Below, piece after piece: positions 16,287 to 23,490 of a stretch of DNA of 35,480 nucleotides. The first letter of the stretch is position 1; the number at the start of each line of letters is the position of its first letter. Both the position numbers and the translations under genes were made by a program. The stretch is from an uncultured Clostridia bacterium (GTDB taxonomy: Bacteria; Bacillota; Clostridia; Christensenellales; Borkfalkiaceae), in contig CANRNP010000014.1 of NCBI GenBank assembly GCA_947632015.1, forward strand, positions 1-35,480, read 5' to 3'. The notes beneath the pieces are model-generated. The model was given only the letters and a program-made list of their open reading frames with translations. It did no database searches and had not been told where the DNA came from.

Positions 16287-17060
16287 TCAGCCGAGGGCGA
16301 TATCGAGGATCATCATGAGGCAAAACCCGAACACGACCCCCGCCGAGGCGAGCGTTTTGTTCCCCGCGTAACATTCGGGAATGAGCTCGGAGCAGACGAC
16401 GGCGATCATCGCTCCCGCGGAAAAGGCGAGCGCCCAGGGCATGAGCCCCGAAACGACGGTGGCGAGGGCGGCGCCGAGCACGCAGGCGGGGATCTCCACC
16501 ATGCCCGAACCCTGCGAAAAGAGAAAGCTCTTGAAAGGGCTCATCCCCTTTGCACGCAGAGGGAAGGCGACGCACATCCCCTCCGGAAAGTTCTGGACGG
16601 CGATCCCGACGCCGAGCAATATGGCGGTGAGCGCGCTCCCCTGCGAGCCGCACGCCTGCGCAAACGCGACGCCGACCGCCATTCCCTCCGGAATATTGTG
16701 CAGGGTGACGGCGAGATAGAGAAGGGCGCACTTTCTGTCCCCGATGCGTCTGAACCGCAGATCGCTCCGCGAGAGCGCCAGATCGGAGCAGACGATGAAC
16801 GCGCCGCCGAGCAAAAAGCCGAGCGTGACGGTGAGATAGACGGGCAGAGAGGTTTTGTATTCCATTGCGGGAAGGAGAAGGGAGAAAAAACTCGCCGAGA
16901 TCATGATCCCCGCCGCTGCGCCCGTGAGGGCGGTGAGCAGATGTTTATTTCCCCTTTTGGAAAAAAAGACGGCGCTGGCTCCCAAAGCCGTCATGGAATA
17001 CATCACGAGCGAGAGCAGAAATGCCTGCATCACAGGACTGAGCGTAAAAAACCATTGCAT
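16287..17060 (-). CDS. ZIP family metal transporter
   Basis: An integral membrane protein of 257 aa resembling the ZupT/GufA-like branch of ZIP divalent metal importers (zinc, possibly iron or manganese). About eight hydrophobic segments are visible. The two signature metal-site motifs are HNIPEGMAVG (near 120-130, TM4) and QNFPEGMCVAF (near 156-166, TM5). A charged cytoplasmic loop (SRSDLRFRRIGDRK) takes the place of the His-rich loop of other ZIPs. The start at 17060 is chosen for the GGGGG tract upstream; an ATG ten codons earlier is also possible. It is first of a two-gene unit with the SDR gene. Confidence 0.9.
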   Translation of the reverse strand: MQWFFTLSPVMQAFLLSLVMYSMTALGASAVFFSKRGNKHLLTALTGAAAGIMISASFFSLLLPAMEYKTSLPVYLTVTLGFLLGGAFIVCSDLALSRSDLRFRRIGDRKCALLYLAVTLHNIPEGMAVGVAFAQACGSQGSALTAILLGVGIAVQNFPEGMCVAFPLRAKGMSPFKSFLFSQGSGMVEIPACVLGAALATVVSGLMPWALAFSAGAMIAVVCSELIPECYAGNKTLASAGVVFGFCLMMILDIALG

Positions 17061-17120
17061 TCGTAAGACCCCCGTGCACCGCATTTTCATGCAGTCAATT
17101 CATCCTATGCGCGCAAAATT

Positions 17121-17134
17121 CCGAAATGTTTCGG
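17121..17134. promoter_or_regulatory. Palindrome between divergent ZIP and membrane-protein genes
   Basis: CCGAAA-TG-TTTCGG is a perfect 14-bp palindrome in the divergent promoter region. It lies 20 bp upstream of the -35 of the 17218 gene and about 60 bp from the ZIP start. It has the size of an operator half-site pair, but no regulator can be assigned. Confidence 0.3.
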
Positions 17135-17154
17135 AGAAATTTTTTCCATTGATA

Positions 17155-17183
17155 TTGACATTTGAAAAATTCTGTTTTATAAT
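17155..17183 (+). promoter_or_regulatory. Sigma-A promoter for the 17218 gene
   Basis: TTGACA (17155-17160) and TATAAT (17178-17183) with an ideal 17-bp spacer, in locally A/T-rich DNA. The GGGGGGA Shine-Dalgarno follows at about 17204-17210. This is one of the closest consensus matches in the window, so the gene is probably well expressed in growing cells. Confidence 0.9.
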
Positions 17184-17217
17184 GATAAAAAATTAAAAAT
17201 TTTGGGGGGAAATTTTT

Positions 17218-17742
17218 ATGGCATTTTTGGCAATCGGCATCGTCACGCTCTTTTTGACGAGTTTCATGATCGCTTATTACGGGTATCTTTTCAAGCATAC
17301 CGATCACGACGTCTCCTTCTTCCTGAGCGTAGGGATCATCTCCGTGGTAATGAATCTCTTTACCAACATGAGCGCTTCCGCGGCGGTCCTTTCCATCGTC
17401 TATCTCATCGTTGCGGTCGTGTTCCTCGGCGTGGGATTTGCGATCAGTCCCGACGGTTCCATCGCGTTCTACACCTCCATCGGCGGCTGGTTCGCAAATA
17501 TCTTCAACGACGCGGAAATGATCGCCTATAAACTAATCTCCTTCATCTTCTCGCCCGTCGGCATCCTCCTCTTCTTTGTGTTCTACCGCAGCAAGCGCGA
17601 AATTGCGGTCGTCTGCGGCAAAGCGGGCGCGTGGGGGCTCCTCATCGAGCTCTTGCTCGTGTGGATGATCCTCGGACTTGTCGCCGGGTTTGGCTCCGTC
17701 GGCGCCGCCGAGGCAGCGGCAACATTCGCCGCCGCGATATAA
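17218..17742 (+). CDS. Polytopic membrane protein of unknown function
   Basis: A 174-aa hydrophobic protein I do not recognise. Four to five membrane segments are apparent (about 3-24, 33-50, 54-76, 100-122 and 137-158), with a short basic cytoplasmic patch YRSKREIAVVCGK near 122-134 and an alanine-rich end. There is no signal peptide cleavage site or catalytic motif. It is expressed from its own strong promoter and ends at a strong terminator, so it is monocistronic. It is divergent from the ZIP transporter; a functional link is possible but unsupported. Confidence 0.85.
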   Translation: MAFLAIGIVTLFLTSFMIAYYGYLFKHTDHDVSFFLSVGIISVVMNLFTNMSASAAVLSIVYLIVAVVFLGVGFAISPDGSIAFYTSIGGWFANIFNDAEMIAYKLISFIFSPVGILLFFVFYRSKREIAVVCGKAGAWGLLIELLLVWMILGLVAGFGSVGAAEAAATFAAAI

Positions 17743-17765
17743 CCGTTATGTAACCGAAAGATCGT

Positions 17766-17803
17766 AAAAGCCCCTCTTCTTTCCGGAAAGAAGAGGGGCT
17801 TTT
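17766..17803. terminator. Strong bidirectional terminator
   Basis: Perfect long stem: AAAAGCCCCTCTTCTTTCC pairs with the mirrored half across a CCGG centre, with A and T runs at both edges. It separates the plus-strand 17218 gene from the minus-strand galM and can terminate both. Confidence 0.92.
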
Positions 17804-17823
17804 CTTATGCGCGTTTGCCCGCG

Positions 17824-18858
17824 TTACGATTCGAATTTGTAAGACGTGACGGACTCATACACTTCCCCTGCGTCTAAATAGGAGGAGAAGATCTCCGCGT
17901 ATTCGGGCACGTTCACGTTGTTCGGGATCGCCTGCGTCTCCAAACAGAAGGCGGCGCGCTTGCCGTAGCGGATCGTCTTGCCCTGCTGGGCGAGCCCGTT
18001 CCCCGTATAGAACTGGACGGCGGGAAGATCGGTAAAGCATCTCATCCGAATGCCGCTCTTTTTGCTCTCCGCCACGGCGTATTCGAGGAATTCGCGGTTG
18101 CGGTTCTTCAAAAGATAGCAGTGGTCGTAGCCGTTCCCCCGCTTCAGATCGGGGTCGTCCGCCCCGATGTCCCGCCCGATTTCTTTGGGCTCGTTGAAAT
18201 CGAAGGGGGTGCCCGCGACCTTGCGGAAGCCGCCCACGGGGATCATCGTGTCGTTCGTGGGGACGATCTCGTCGCTGTCGATCCGCACAACGTTGTCGAG
18301 AATGCTTCCGTCCCCCTCGCCGTTGAGGTTGAAATAGGCGTGGTTCGTGAGATTGATCACCGTCTTTTGATCGGTCGTCGCGCGGTAGCGGATCCTGAGT
18401 TCGCCGCCGGAGAGGGTGTAAACGACGGTAACGGTGAGCGTTCCGGGGTAGTTTTCCTCTCCGTCGGGGGAGACGAGGGTGAGAACGAGCGCGTCGCCCT
18501 CGATCTTATGCGCCCAGATCTTGCGGTTGAATCCCTCCTTGCCGCCGTGGAGGTGGTTGCCGCGGTCGTTGAGGAACAGCCGGTATTCCTTGCCGTCCAC
18601 GACGAGCTTCCCCTCGCCGATGCGGTTGCCGAATCTTCCGATCAGCGCGCCCAAATACCCGCCGTTCGTCTCGTAGCCGGAAACGTCGTTGTAGCCGAGC
18701 ACCACGTCGGTGGGCTTGCCGTTTTTGTCGGGCACGATAAGGCTCTGCAAGATCCCGCCGTAGCTTAAAACCGTTGCTAAGTTCGCCCCGTCGTGCAAGG
18801 TAAACGCGAGCACTTCGCGCCCGTCTGCCGTTTTGCCGAAATGTTTTGTCGTGATCAT
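17824..18858 (-). CDS. galM: Aldose 1-epimerase (galactose mutarotase)
   Basis: The enzyme interconverts alpha and beta anomers of galactose or glucose, feeding alpha-galactose to galactokinase. The 344-aa protein has GNHLHGGKEGF (101-110), the catalytic His173 in TNHAYFNLNG, Asp245 in GYDHCY and the catalytic Glu308 in FCLETQAIPN, all as in GalM. The ATG at 18858 is preceded by AAGGGG. It lies 30 bp downstream of galK in the same operon and ends before a strong terminator. No galT or galE is adjacent, so only the entry steps of the Leloir pathway are here. Confidence 0.95.
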   Translation of the reverse strand: MITTKHFGKTADGREVLAFTLHDGANLATVLSYGGILQSLIVPDKNGKPTDVVLGYNDVSGYETNGGYLGALIGRFGNRIGEGKLVVDGKEYRLFLNDRGNHLHGGKEGFNRKIWAHKIEGDALVLTLVSPDGEENYPGTLTVTVVYTLSGGELRIRYRATTDQKTVINLTNHAYFNLNGEGDGSILDNVVRIDSDEIVPTNDTMIPVGGFRKVAGTPFDFNEPKEIGRDIGADDPDLKRGNGYDHCYLLKNRNREFLEYAVAESKKSGIRMRCFTDLPAVQFYTGNGLAQQGKTIRYGKRAAFCLETQAIPNNVNVPEYAEIFSSYLDAGEVYESVTSYKFES

Positions 18859-18888
18859 AGATTACCCCTTTCGATATTTTTTCCGAAA

Positions 18889-20076
18889 TTACAGTTCGAT
18901 CTCGCACGCCCCGACGCCGCGGAGCGACGTGTAATAGACGTTTTCCCTGCCGAACACTTTCGCCATTTTTCTGCCGTACTCCTCTTCGCGCCCCGCTTTG
19001 GGGAAGGCGAGCACCGTACCTGCGAATCCGCCCCCCATCATGCGGAAAGCGCCCTCTTTGAGGATCTGCCCGCTCAGCTTTAACGCGAGCACGAGGGGCT
19101 GTTCGATCTCGCCCGGCACATAACAGTTTTGCAGATAGCCGAGGCTGCTCTCCCCGCTCTTTTGCACCATTTCGAGGAAGGTCGCGCTGTCGCCCCGCAG
19201 GAGCGCCTGCGCCGCCCGCTCCACCCGCTCGTTTTCTTCGAAAAAGTGGAAGGCGCGCAAAATGGCTCTGTCGCTCACCTTTTTCCTTAGGCGGGGCACC
19301 GCCTCGGTAAGTTCTCCGAGCGTGAGCTCCCTCAGCACGCTCTTTCCGAGCGCCGCGGCGACTTCCCCCATCTCGCGGCGGATGTCGGCATAGTGGGAAG
19401 TGAGCCCCGCGTGTGAACCGCCCGTGTTCGTGATCACGATGCCGTAGCCTTCGGGGGGCGGAACGGGCGTAACGGCAGGCGAAGAGACGGAGGAAAAATC
19501 GATCCGGTTGAGCCCGCCGAACGCGATGCCGCACTGGTCCAGAAGCCCGCAGGGCTTGCCGAAATAGACGCTCTCCGCATACTGCGCCGCCCGCGCCCGC
19601 AGAAACGGGGAAACTCCGCCGCCGCAATAGAGCGCGTTTAGAATTTCGGCGACGAGCACCTCGAACGCCGCCGAGGAAGAGACGCCCGCCCCGCGGAATA
19701 CCGTGCTGTGGGTGACGGCGGAAAATCCGCCGACGGGATAGCCGTTTTGGACGAAAAAGGCGCAAACGCCCCGCGCGAGGGAGACGGACTTCCCCTTTTC
19801 CCGCTCCCGCGAGGCAAGGTCCGAGACCGAGAATCGGATGGGCGCGAACTCCTGCGCGCGGATGTCGATCACGCCGTCGCCGCGCGGCGCGACAAAGGCG
19901 AGAATATCGCACGAAATGGCGGATACGAGCACGAGACCGAGGTTGTGGTCGGTGTGGTTGCCCACGAGTTCCGCCCTGCCGGGGGAGGAAAAGAGCCGTT
20001 TCGGCTCCTGCGAAAATTCACGGCGGAAAAAGAGCCGCATATCGGAGAGCCGTTTTTCGTCAACGTTGATGTCCAT
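18889..20076 (-). CDS. galK: Galactokinase
   Basis: A GHMP-family kinase that phosphorylates alpha-galactose to galactose 1-phosphate with ATP. The 395-aa protein has the substrate signature SPGRAELVGNHTDHN (30-44), the ATP loop GAGVSSSAAFE and motif 3 GGGFAGTVLAF near the C-terminus. The signature carries Asn-His-Thr-Asp-His where many galactokinases have Glu-His-x-Asp-Tyr, a variant I associate with clostridial enzymes. The start at 20076 lacks a Shine-Dalgarno; a TATAAT six bases upstream suggests a leaderless message. An in-frame ATG 12 codons later also lacks an RBS. It is divergent from a polysaccharide deacetylase gene. Confidence 0.94.
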   Translation of the reverse strand: MDINVDEKRLSDMRLFFRREFSQEPKRLFSSPGRAELVGNHTDHNLGLVLVSAISCDILAFVAPRGDGVIDIRAQEFAPIRFSVSDLASREREKGKSVSLARGVCAFFVQNGYPVGGFSAVTHSTVFRGAGVSSSAAFEVLVAEILNALYCGGGVSPFLRARAAQYAESVYFGKPCGLLDQCGIAFGGLNRIDFSSVSSPAVTPVPPPEGYGIVITNTGGSHAGLTSHYADIRREMGEVAAALGKSVLRELTLGELTEAVPRLRKKVSDRAILRAFHFFEENERVERAAQALLRGDSATFLEMVQKSGESSLGYLQNCYVPGEIEQPLVLALKLSGQILKEGAFRMMGGGFAGTVLAFPKAGREEEYGRKMAKVFGRENVYYTSLRGVGACEIEL

Positions 20077-20082
20077 GGAAAG

Positions 20083-20111
20083 ATTATAGCATAAAATAAA
20101 GCAAAAGTAAA
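20083..20111 (-). promoter_or_regulatory. Extended -10 promoter abutting galK
   Basis: On the minus strand TTTACT (20111-20106), 17 bp, then TATAAT (20088-20083) preceded by TG two bases upstream (an extended -10). Only six bases separate the -10 box from the galK ATG, so the predicted +1 is the A of the start codon. Confidence 0.65.
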
Positions 20112-20116
20112 TAATC

Positions 20117-20833
20117 TTGGAAAAAATCAAGCAATCTGTTGTTATGTACAGAAAATATGTGCCCCTCACGCTCGTGCTCGTCGTTCTGCTCACCCTGCTT
20201 GCCACGCTCGGATGGAAAACGGCGGCGGCGACCCCCGCGATCTGCCTCGCGGAGAGCGGCGGGGAAGCGAAAGAAGTCTATCTCACCTTCGACGACGGAC
20301 CGAGCACCGTGGTAACGGGGCGCGTCCTCGACGTGCTCAAAGCGGAAAATATCAAGGCGACCTTTTTTATCGTGAGCGACAGGGTCTGCGGCAGAGAGGA
20401 GATCCTCCGCCGCGCCGCCCGCGAAGGACATACCCTCGGCGTCCATTCCGCGACCCACGAATATTCGCGCATCTATGCCTCGGAGGAAGCCTTCCTGCAC
20501 GACGTCGAAAAATGCGCGGGCGTGATCGAGGACGTTGCGGGGATAACGCCGAACGTCTACCGTTTCCCCGGCGGGGGCGCCCATCCGCGGTTTTCCGCCC
20601 TGCTCTCCGAGCGCGGCTACCGCGTGATCGGCTGGAATGCCGTTTGCGGGGACGAAGAGATCCCGCGCGCGGAAGCGGAGACCCTCTACCGCGAGGCGGT
20701 AAAGACTTCCCGCGGAAAACAGCCCGTCGTGCTTCTCCTGCACGATTCGGCAAACCACCGCGCGACCGCCGAGGCACTGCCGAAGATCATCTCCTATTAT
20801 CGCGGACAGGGGTATGAATTCCGGCAATTCTGA
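20117..20833 (+). CDS. Polysaccharide deacetylase (NodB domain)
   Basis: A 238-aa membrane-anchored carbohydrate esterase of family 4 type, probably removing acetyl groups from peptidoglycan or another wall glycan. An N-terminal hydrophobic segment (about 13-32) is a signal anchor or signal peptide. The NodB motifs follow in order: TFDDGPS, HSATHEYS (metal His-x3-His), RFPGGGAHPRF and LLLHDS. The size is close to PdaA-like muramic acid deacetylases used in spore cortex, though that role is inference. The start is uncertain: TTG at 20117 or ATG at 20144, neither with a clear RBS. Its 3' end overlaps the convergent Ca2+-ATPase gene by 47 bp. Confidence 0.88.
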   Translation: MEKIKQSVVMYRKYVPLTLVLVVLLTLLATLGWKTAAATPAICLAESGGEAKEVYLTFDDGPSTVVTGRVLDVLKAENIKATFFIVSDRVCGREEILRRAAREGHTLGVHSATHEYSRIYASEEAFLHDVEKCAGVIEDVAGITPNVYRFPGGGAHPRFSALLSERGYRVIGWNAVCGDEEIPRAEAETLYREAVKTSRGKQPVVLLLHDSANHRATAEALPKIISYYRGQGYEFRQF

Positions 20834-23453
20834 CCTTTTTTTCGGGGCGCTCCCCTGCGGGGCGCTTTTTTTTGAACTTTTCCGACTTCTCGGCAATGTA
20901 CTTATAGAGCTCGCCGAGCGGGATCACGGCAAAGGAGCAGCCGAACACGGCGAGCCATTGAATTGCGCTCGGCGCAACGAGCCCGAACGCGCCCGCCAAG
21001 AAAGGCACGACGGCGAGCAGAACGTTGAGCGCAATGCCGAGGAGCGCCGTCGCAAGCAGCGTGCGGTTGGAAAAGAATTCGGCTATCGCCGTCCTTCCCC
21101 GCTCCTTCCGCACGTTGAACGCATGGAAGAGTTCCAGCAAGGAGAGGGTAAGAAAGGCGCAGGTGGAGGCCGCCTCGTTGCCCCAGCGCTTCAACCCGAA
21201 GAGGAAAAGACCGAGCACGATCGCCGTCTGCAAGAGCCCGAACACGAGCATAAAGATGACCGACTTCCTGCCGAAAATTTCGCCGACGGAGACGGGGGGT
21301 CGCTCCATAACGCCCGCCGTCCGCTCTACGCCGAGCGCGAGCACGGGGAGGGAATCGGTGATGAGATTGATCCAGAGCAGCTGGGTGGAGGTGAGGAAGT
21401 TATACTTCCAAAGGAATAACGTTGCAAAGAGCACGGAGAGGACTTCGGCAAAGTTCGTGCTCAAAAAGAAGGAGATCGTCCGCTTGATGTTGCAAAAGAC
21501 GTTCCTCCCCTCTTCGACCGCATGCACCATCGCGGAGAAATCGTCGTTCTCGATCACCATATCGGCGGCGTCTTTGGTGACGTCCGTCCCCGAACCCATC
21601 GCGACGCCGATGTCCGCCGCGCGGACCGAGGGGGCGTCGTTCACGCCGTCCCCCGTCATGGCGACGACTTCTCCGCAGTCTTGCAACGCCTTCACGATCT
21701 GCTGTTTGTGCTTGGGCGAAACGCGCGCGTAGACGGAGATCTCCTTCACGCGGCGGAAAGCCTCCCCTTCGTCGAGTTCTTCCCCCGTAACGACCTCGCT
21801 CGGCTCCTTCGCGATGCCGAGCGACCGCGCGATCGCAAATGCCGTTTCGGCGCTGTCGCCCGTGATCATCACCGTTCTCACGCCCGCTCTGCGGCATGCC
21901 GCCACCGCCTCTTTCGCCCCTTCCTTCGGGGGGTCGTACATGGCAACGAGCCCCAAAAAGGTGAGGTGTTCCTCTTTCACCACGCCCGGATACTCTCCCT
22001 CGGCAAAGGCGAGCACCCGCTTTGCCTGTGCGGAAAATTGCGAGACGTATGCTAAAATTTTGTCCCGATCGCCCTGCGTGAGCGGTCGTTTGCCCTCTCC
22101 TGAGGCAAGGAATCCGCACCGCGCGAGAACGACCTCGGCACCGCCCTTTACAAAGAGCGCCCGCTTCCCCTCCGTTTCGGCGGCGACGCTCATAAATTTG
22201 CGCTCGGACGAGAACGGGACCCCGCCCAGCCGCTTCCCCTCGGCAAAATAGCCGCATCGGTCGGCATATTCAAGAAGCGCCACCTCCGTGGGATCTCCCA
22301 AATAGCTCCCCGCTTCCCCCTTTACGGTATGGCAGAGGCGGATACAGCGCAAAAGCCGCTTTTGCACCGCCGTTCCGGCGTACGGTTCCCCCGCCGCGGA
22401 TAGGTCGGTGCACAGATCTTCCACCGTCATCTTGTTTTTGGTGAGCGTGCCCGTCTTATCCGAGCAAATGCAGGTGCAACTGCCGAGCGTTTCCACCGAG
22501 GAGAGCTTGCGCATGACCGCCCGCGCTTTGCTCATCCGCTGGACGCCCATCGCGAGAATGATGGTGACGACGGCGCCCATTCCCTCCGGGATCGCCGCAA
22601 CGGCGACCGCCACCGCCGACATGAGATTTTCCAGAAAGCCCACGCGGCGCGCCAAAATTCCGCCGAGGAAGAGGACCGCCGCCACGATGAGGACGGTGAC
22701 CGTGATCACCTTTCCGAGCTTCTCGACGGTGCGGTCGAGGGGGGAAGGCGCGGGCTTTGCGCGGTGCAATAGCTTGGCGATCTGCCCCATCTCCGTCTCC
22801 ATTCCCGTCGCCGTGACGAGACAGCGCGCGGAGCCGCCCACGCAGAACGTCCCCATGTGCACGGTGTTTTCCCGTTCGGCAAGGGCGGAAGAGGTGACCG
22901 CGCAGTCCCGCTTCTGCACGGGTTTGCTCTCCCCCGTAAGCGACGATTCGTCCACGCGGAGCCCCTCGGAAGAGAGGATGCGGCAGTCGGCGGGGATGCG
23001 GTCCCCTTCGGCGATCTCCACCACGTCGCCGGGCACGAGGAGGGTGGCGTCGATCTCGCAGACTTTCCCCTCTCTCACCGCCTTTGCCGTCGCCCTGGAG
23101 AGCTTTTTGAGCTTTTCGATGGCGGAATCGGCGCGGTATTGCTGGACGAATCCCACGACGGCGTTCAGCAGGATCACAAAGAGCAAGATGCCCGTATCGG
23201 CGATCTCGGAGAGGTCGCGCGTAACGTAGGCGAGCACCCCCGATAAAACGGCGGCGCAAATGAGGATGACCGTCATGAGGTCCTTGAACTGTGCAAAAAA
23301 CAGACCCGCGAGGCTTTGCTTTTTGCCTTCGTCGAGTCTGTTCTCTCCGTATTTTCCGAGGCGCGCCGAAGCCTCGTTTTCCCTCAGCCCGGCGTTGCCG
23401 GAGCCGAGTGCCCGCAAAAGTTCGCTCTTTCCGAGCTTGTACGCATCTTTCAT
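20787..23453 (-). CDS. P-type calcium-transporting ATPase
   Basis: An 888-aa IIA-type P-ATPase related to bacterial SERCA-like pumps exporting Ca2+. Visible: TGES (173-176) in the actuator domain, TM4 with IPEGMGAVV (Glu290), phosphorylated Asp332 in DKTGTLT, the hinge MTGDGVNDAPSVRAADIG, TM5 with STNFAEV and TM6 with NLITDSLP. These Asn, Glu, Thr and Asp residues are the ion ligands of the Ca2+ branch. The last 30 residues are a Lys/Arg-rich tail that reads through the terminator and 3' end of the convergent deacetylase gene. No clear RBS precedes the ATG; it follows the surface-protein gene by 37 bp. Confidence 0.95.
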   Translation of the reverse strand: MKDAYKLGKSELLRALGSGNAGLRENEASARLGKYGENRLDEGKKQSLAGLFFAQFKDLMTVILICAAVLSGVLAYVTRDLSEIADTGILLFVILLNAVVGFVQQYRADSAIEKLKKLSRATAKAVREGKVCEIDATLLVPGDVVEIAEGDRIPADCRILSSEGLRVDESSLTGESKPVQKRDCAVTSSALAERENTVHMGTFCVGGSARCLVTATGMETEMGQIAKLLHRAKPAPSPLDRTVEKLGKVITVTVLIVAAVLFLGGILARRVGFLENLMSAVAVAVAAIPEGMGAVVTIILAMGVQRMSKARAVMRKLSSVETLGSCTCICSDKTGTLTKNKMTVEDLCTDLSAAGEPYAGTAVQKRLLRCIRLCHTVKGEAGSYLGDPTEVALLEYADRCGYFAEGKRLGGVPFSSERKFMSVAAETEGKRALFVKGGAEVVLARCGFLASGEGKRPLTQGDRDKILAYVSQFSAQAKRVLAFAEGEYPGVVKEEHLTFLGLVAMYDPPKEGAKEAVAACRRAGVRTVMITGDSAETAFAIARSLGIAKEPSEVVTGEELDEGEAFRRVKEISVYARVSPKHKQQIVKALQDCGEVVAMTGDGVNDAPSVRAADIGVAMGSGTDVTKDAADMVIENDDFSAMVHAVEEGRNVFCNIKRTISFFLSTNFAEVLSVLFATLFLWKYNFLTSTQLLWINLITDSLPVLALGVERTAGVMERPPVSVGEIFGRKSVIFMLVFGLLQTAIVLGLFLFGLKRWGNEAASTCAFLTLSLLELFHAFNVRKERGRTAIAEFFSNRTLLATALLGIALNVLLAVVPFLAGAFGLVAPSAIQWLAVFGCSFAVIPLGELYKYIAEKSEKFKKKRPAGERPEKKVRIAGIHTPVRDNRR
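20841..20873 (+). terminator. Terminator of the deacetylase gene, inside the ATPase coding end
   Basis: A G/C stem (GCG..CCCC / GGGG..CGC) around TGC is followed by an eight-T run on the plus strand. It starts 8 bp after the deacetylase stop. On the minus strand the T-run reads as Lys codons in the ATPase C-terminal tail. Confidence 0.75.
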
Positions 23454-23490
23454 GCTACAAGATATGAGAAGCGGGCGGCGAATATGAAGG

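Noticed and set aside
15198-17066. 622-aa plus-strand ORF
   Set aside because: Antisense shadow of the SDR and ZIP genes, which have clear motifs, starts and spacing.
18506-19912. 468-aa minus-strand ORF
   Set aside because: Frame-shifted shadow of galK and galM, Arg-rich, no RBS.
20090-20097. CATAAAAT as a sporulation-type -10 for the deacetylase gene
   Set aside because: The matching -35 is poor and the start codon is itself uncertain.
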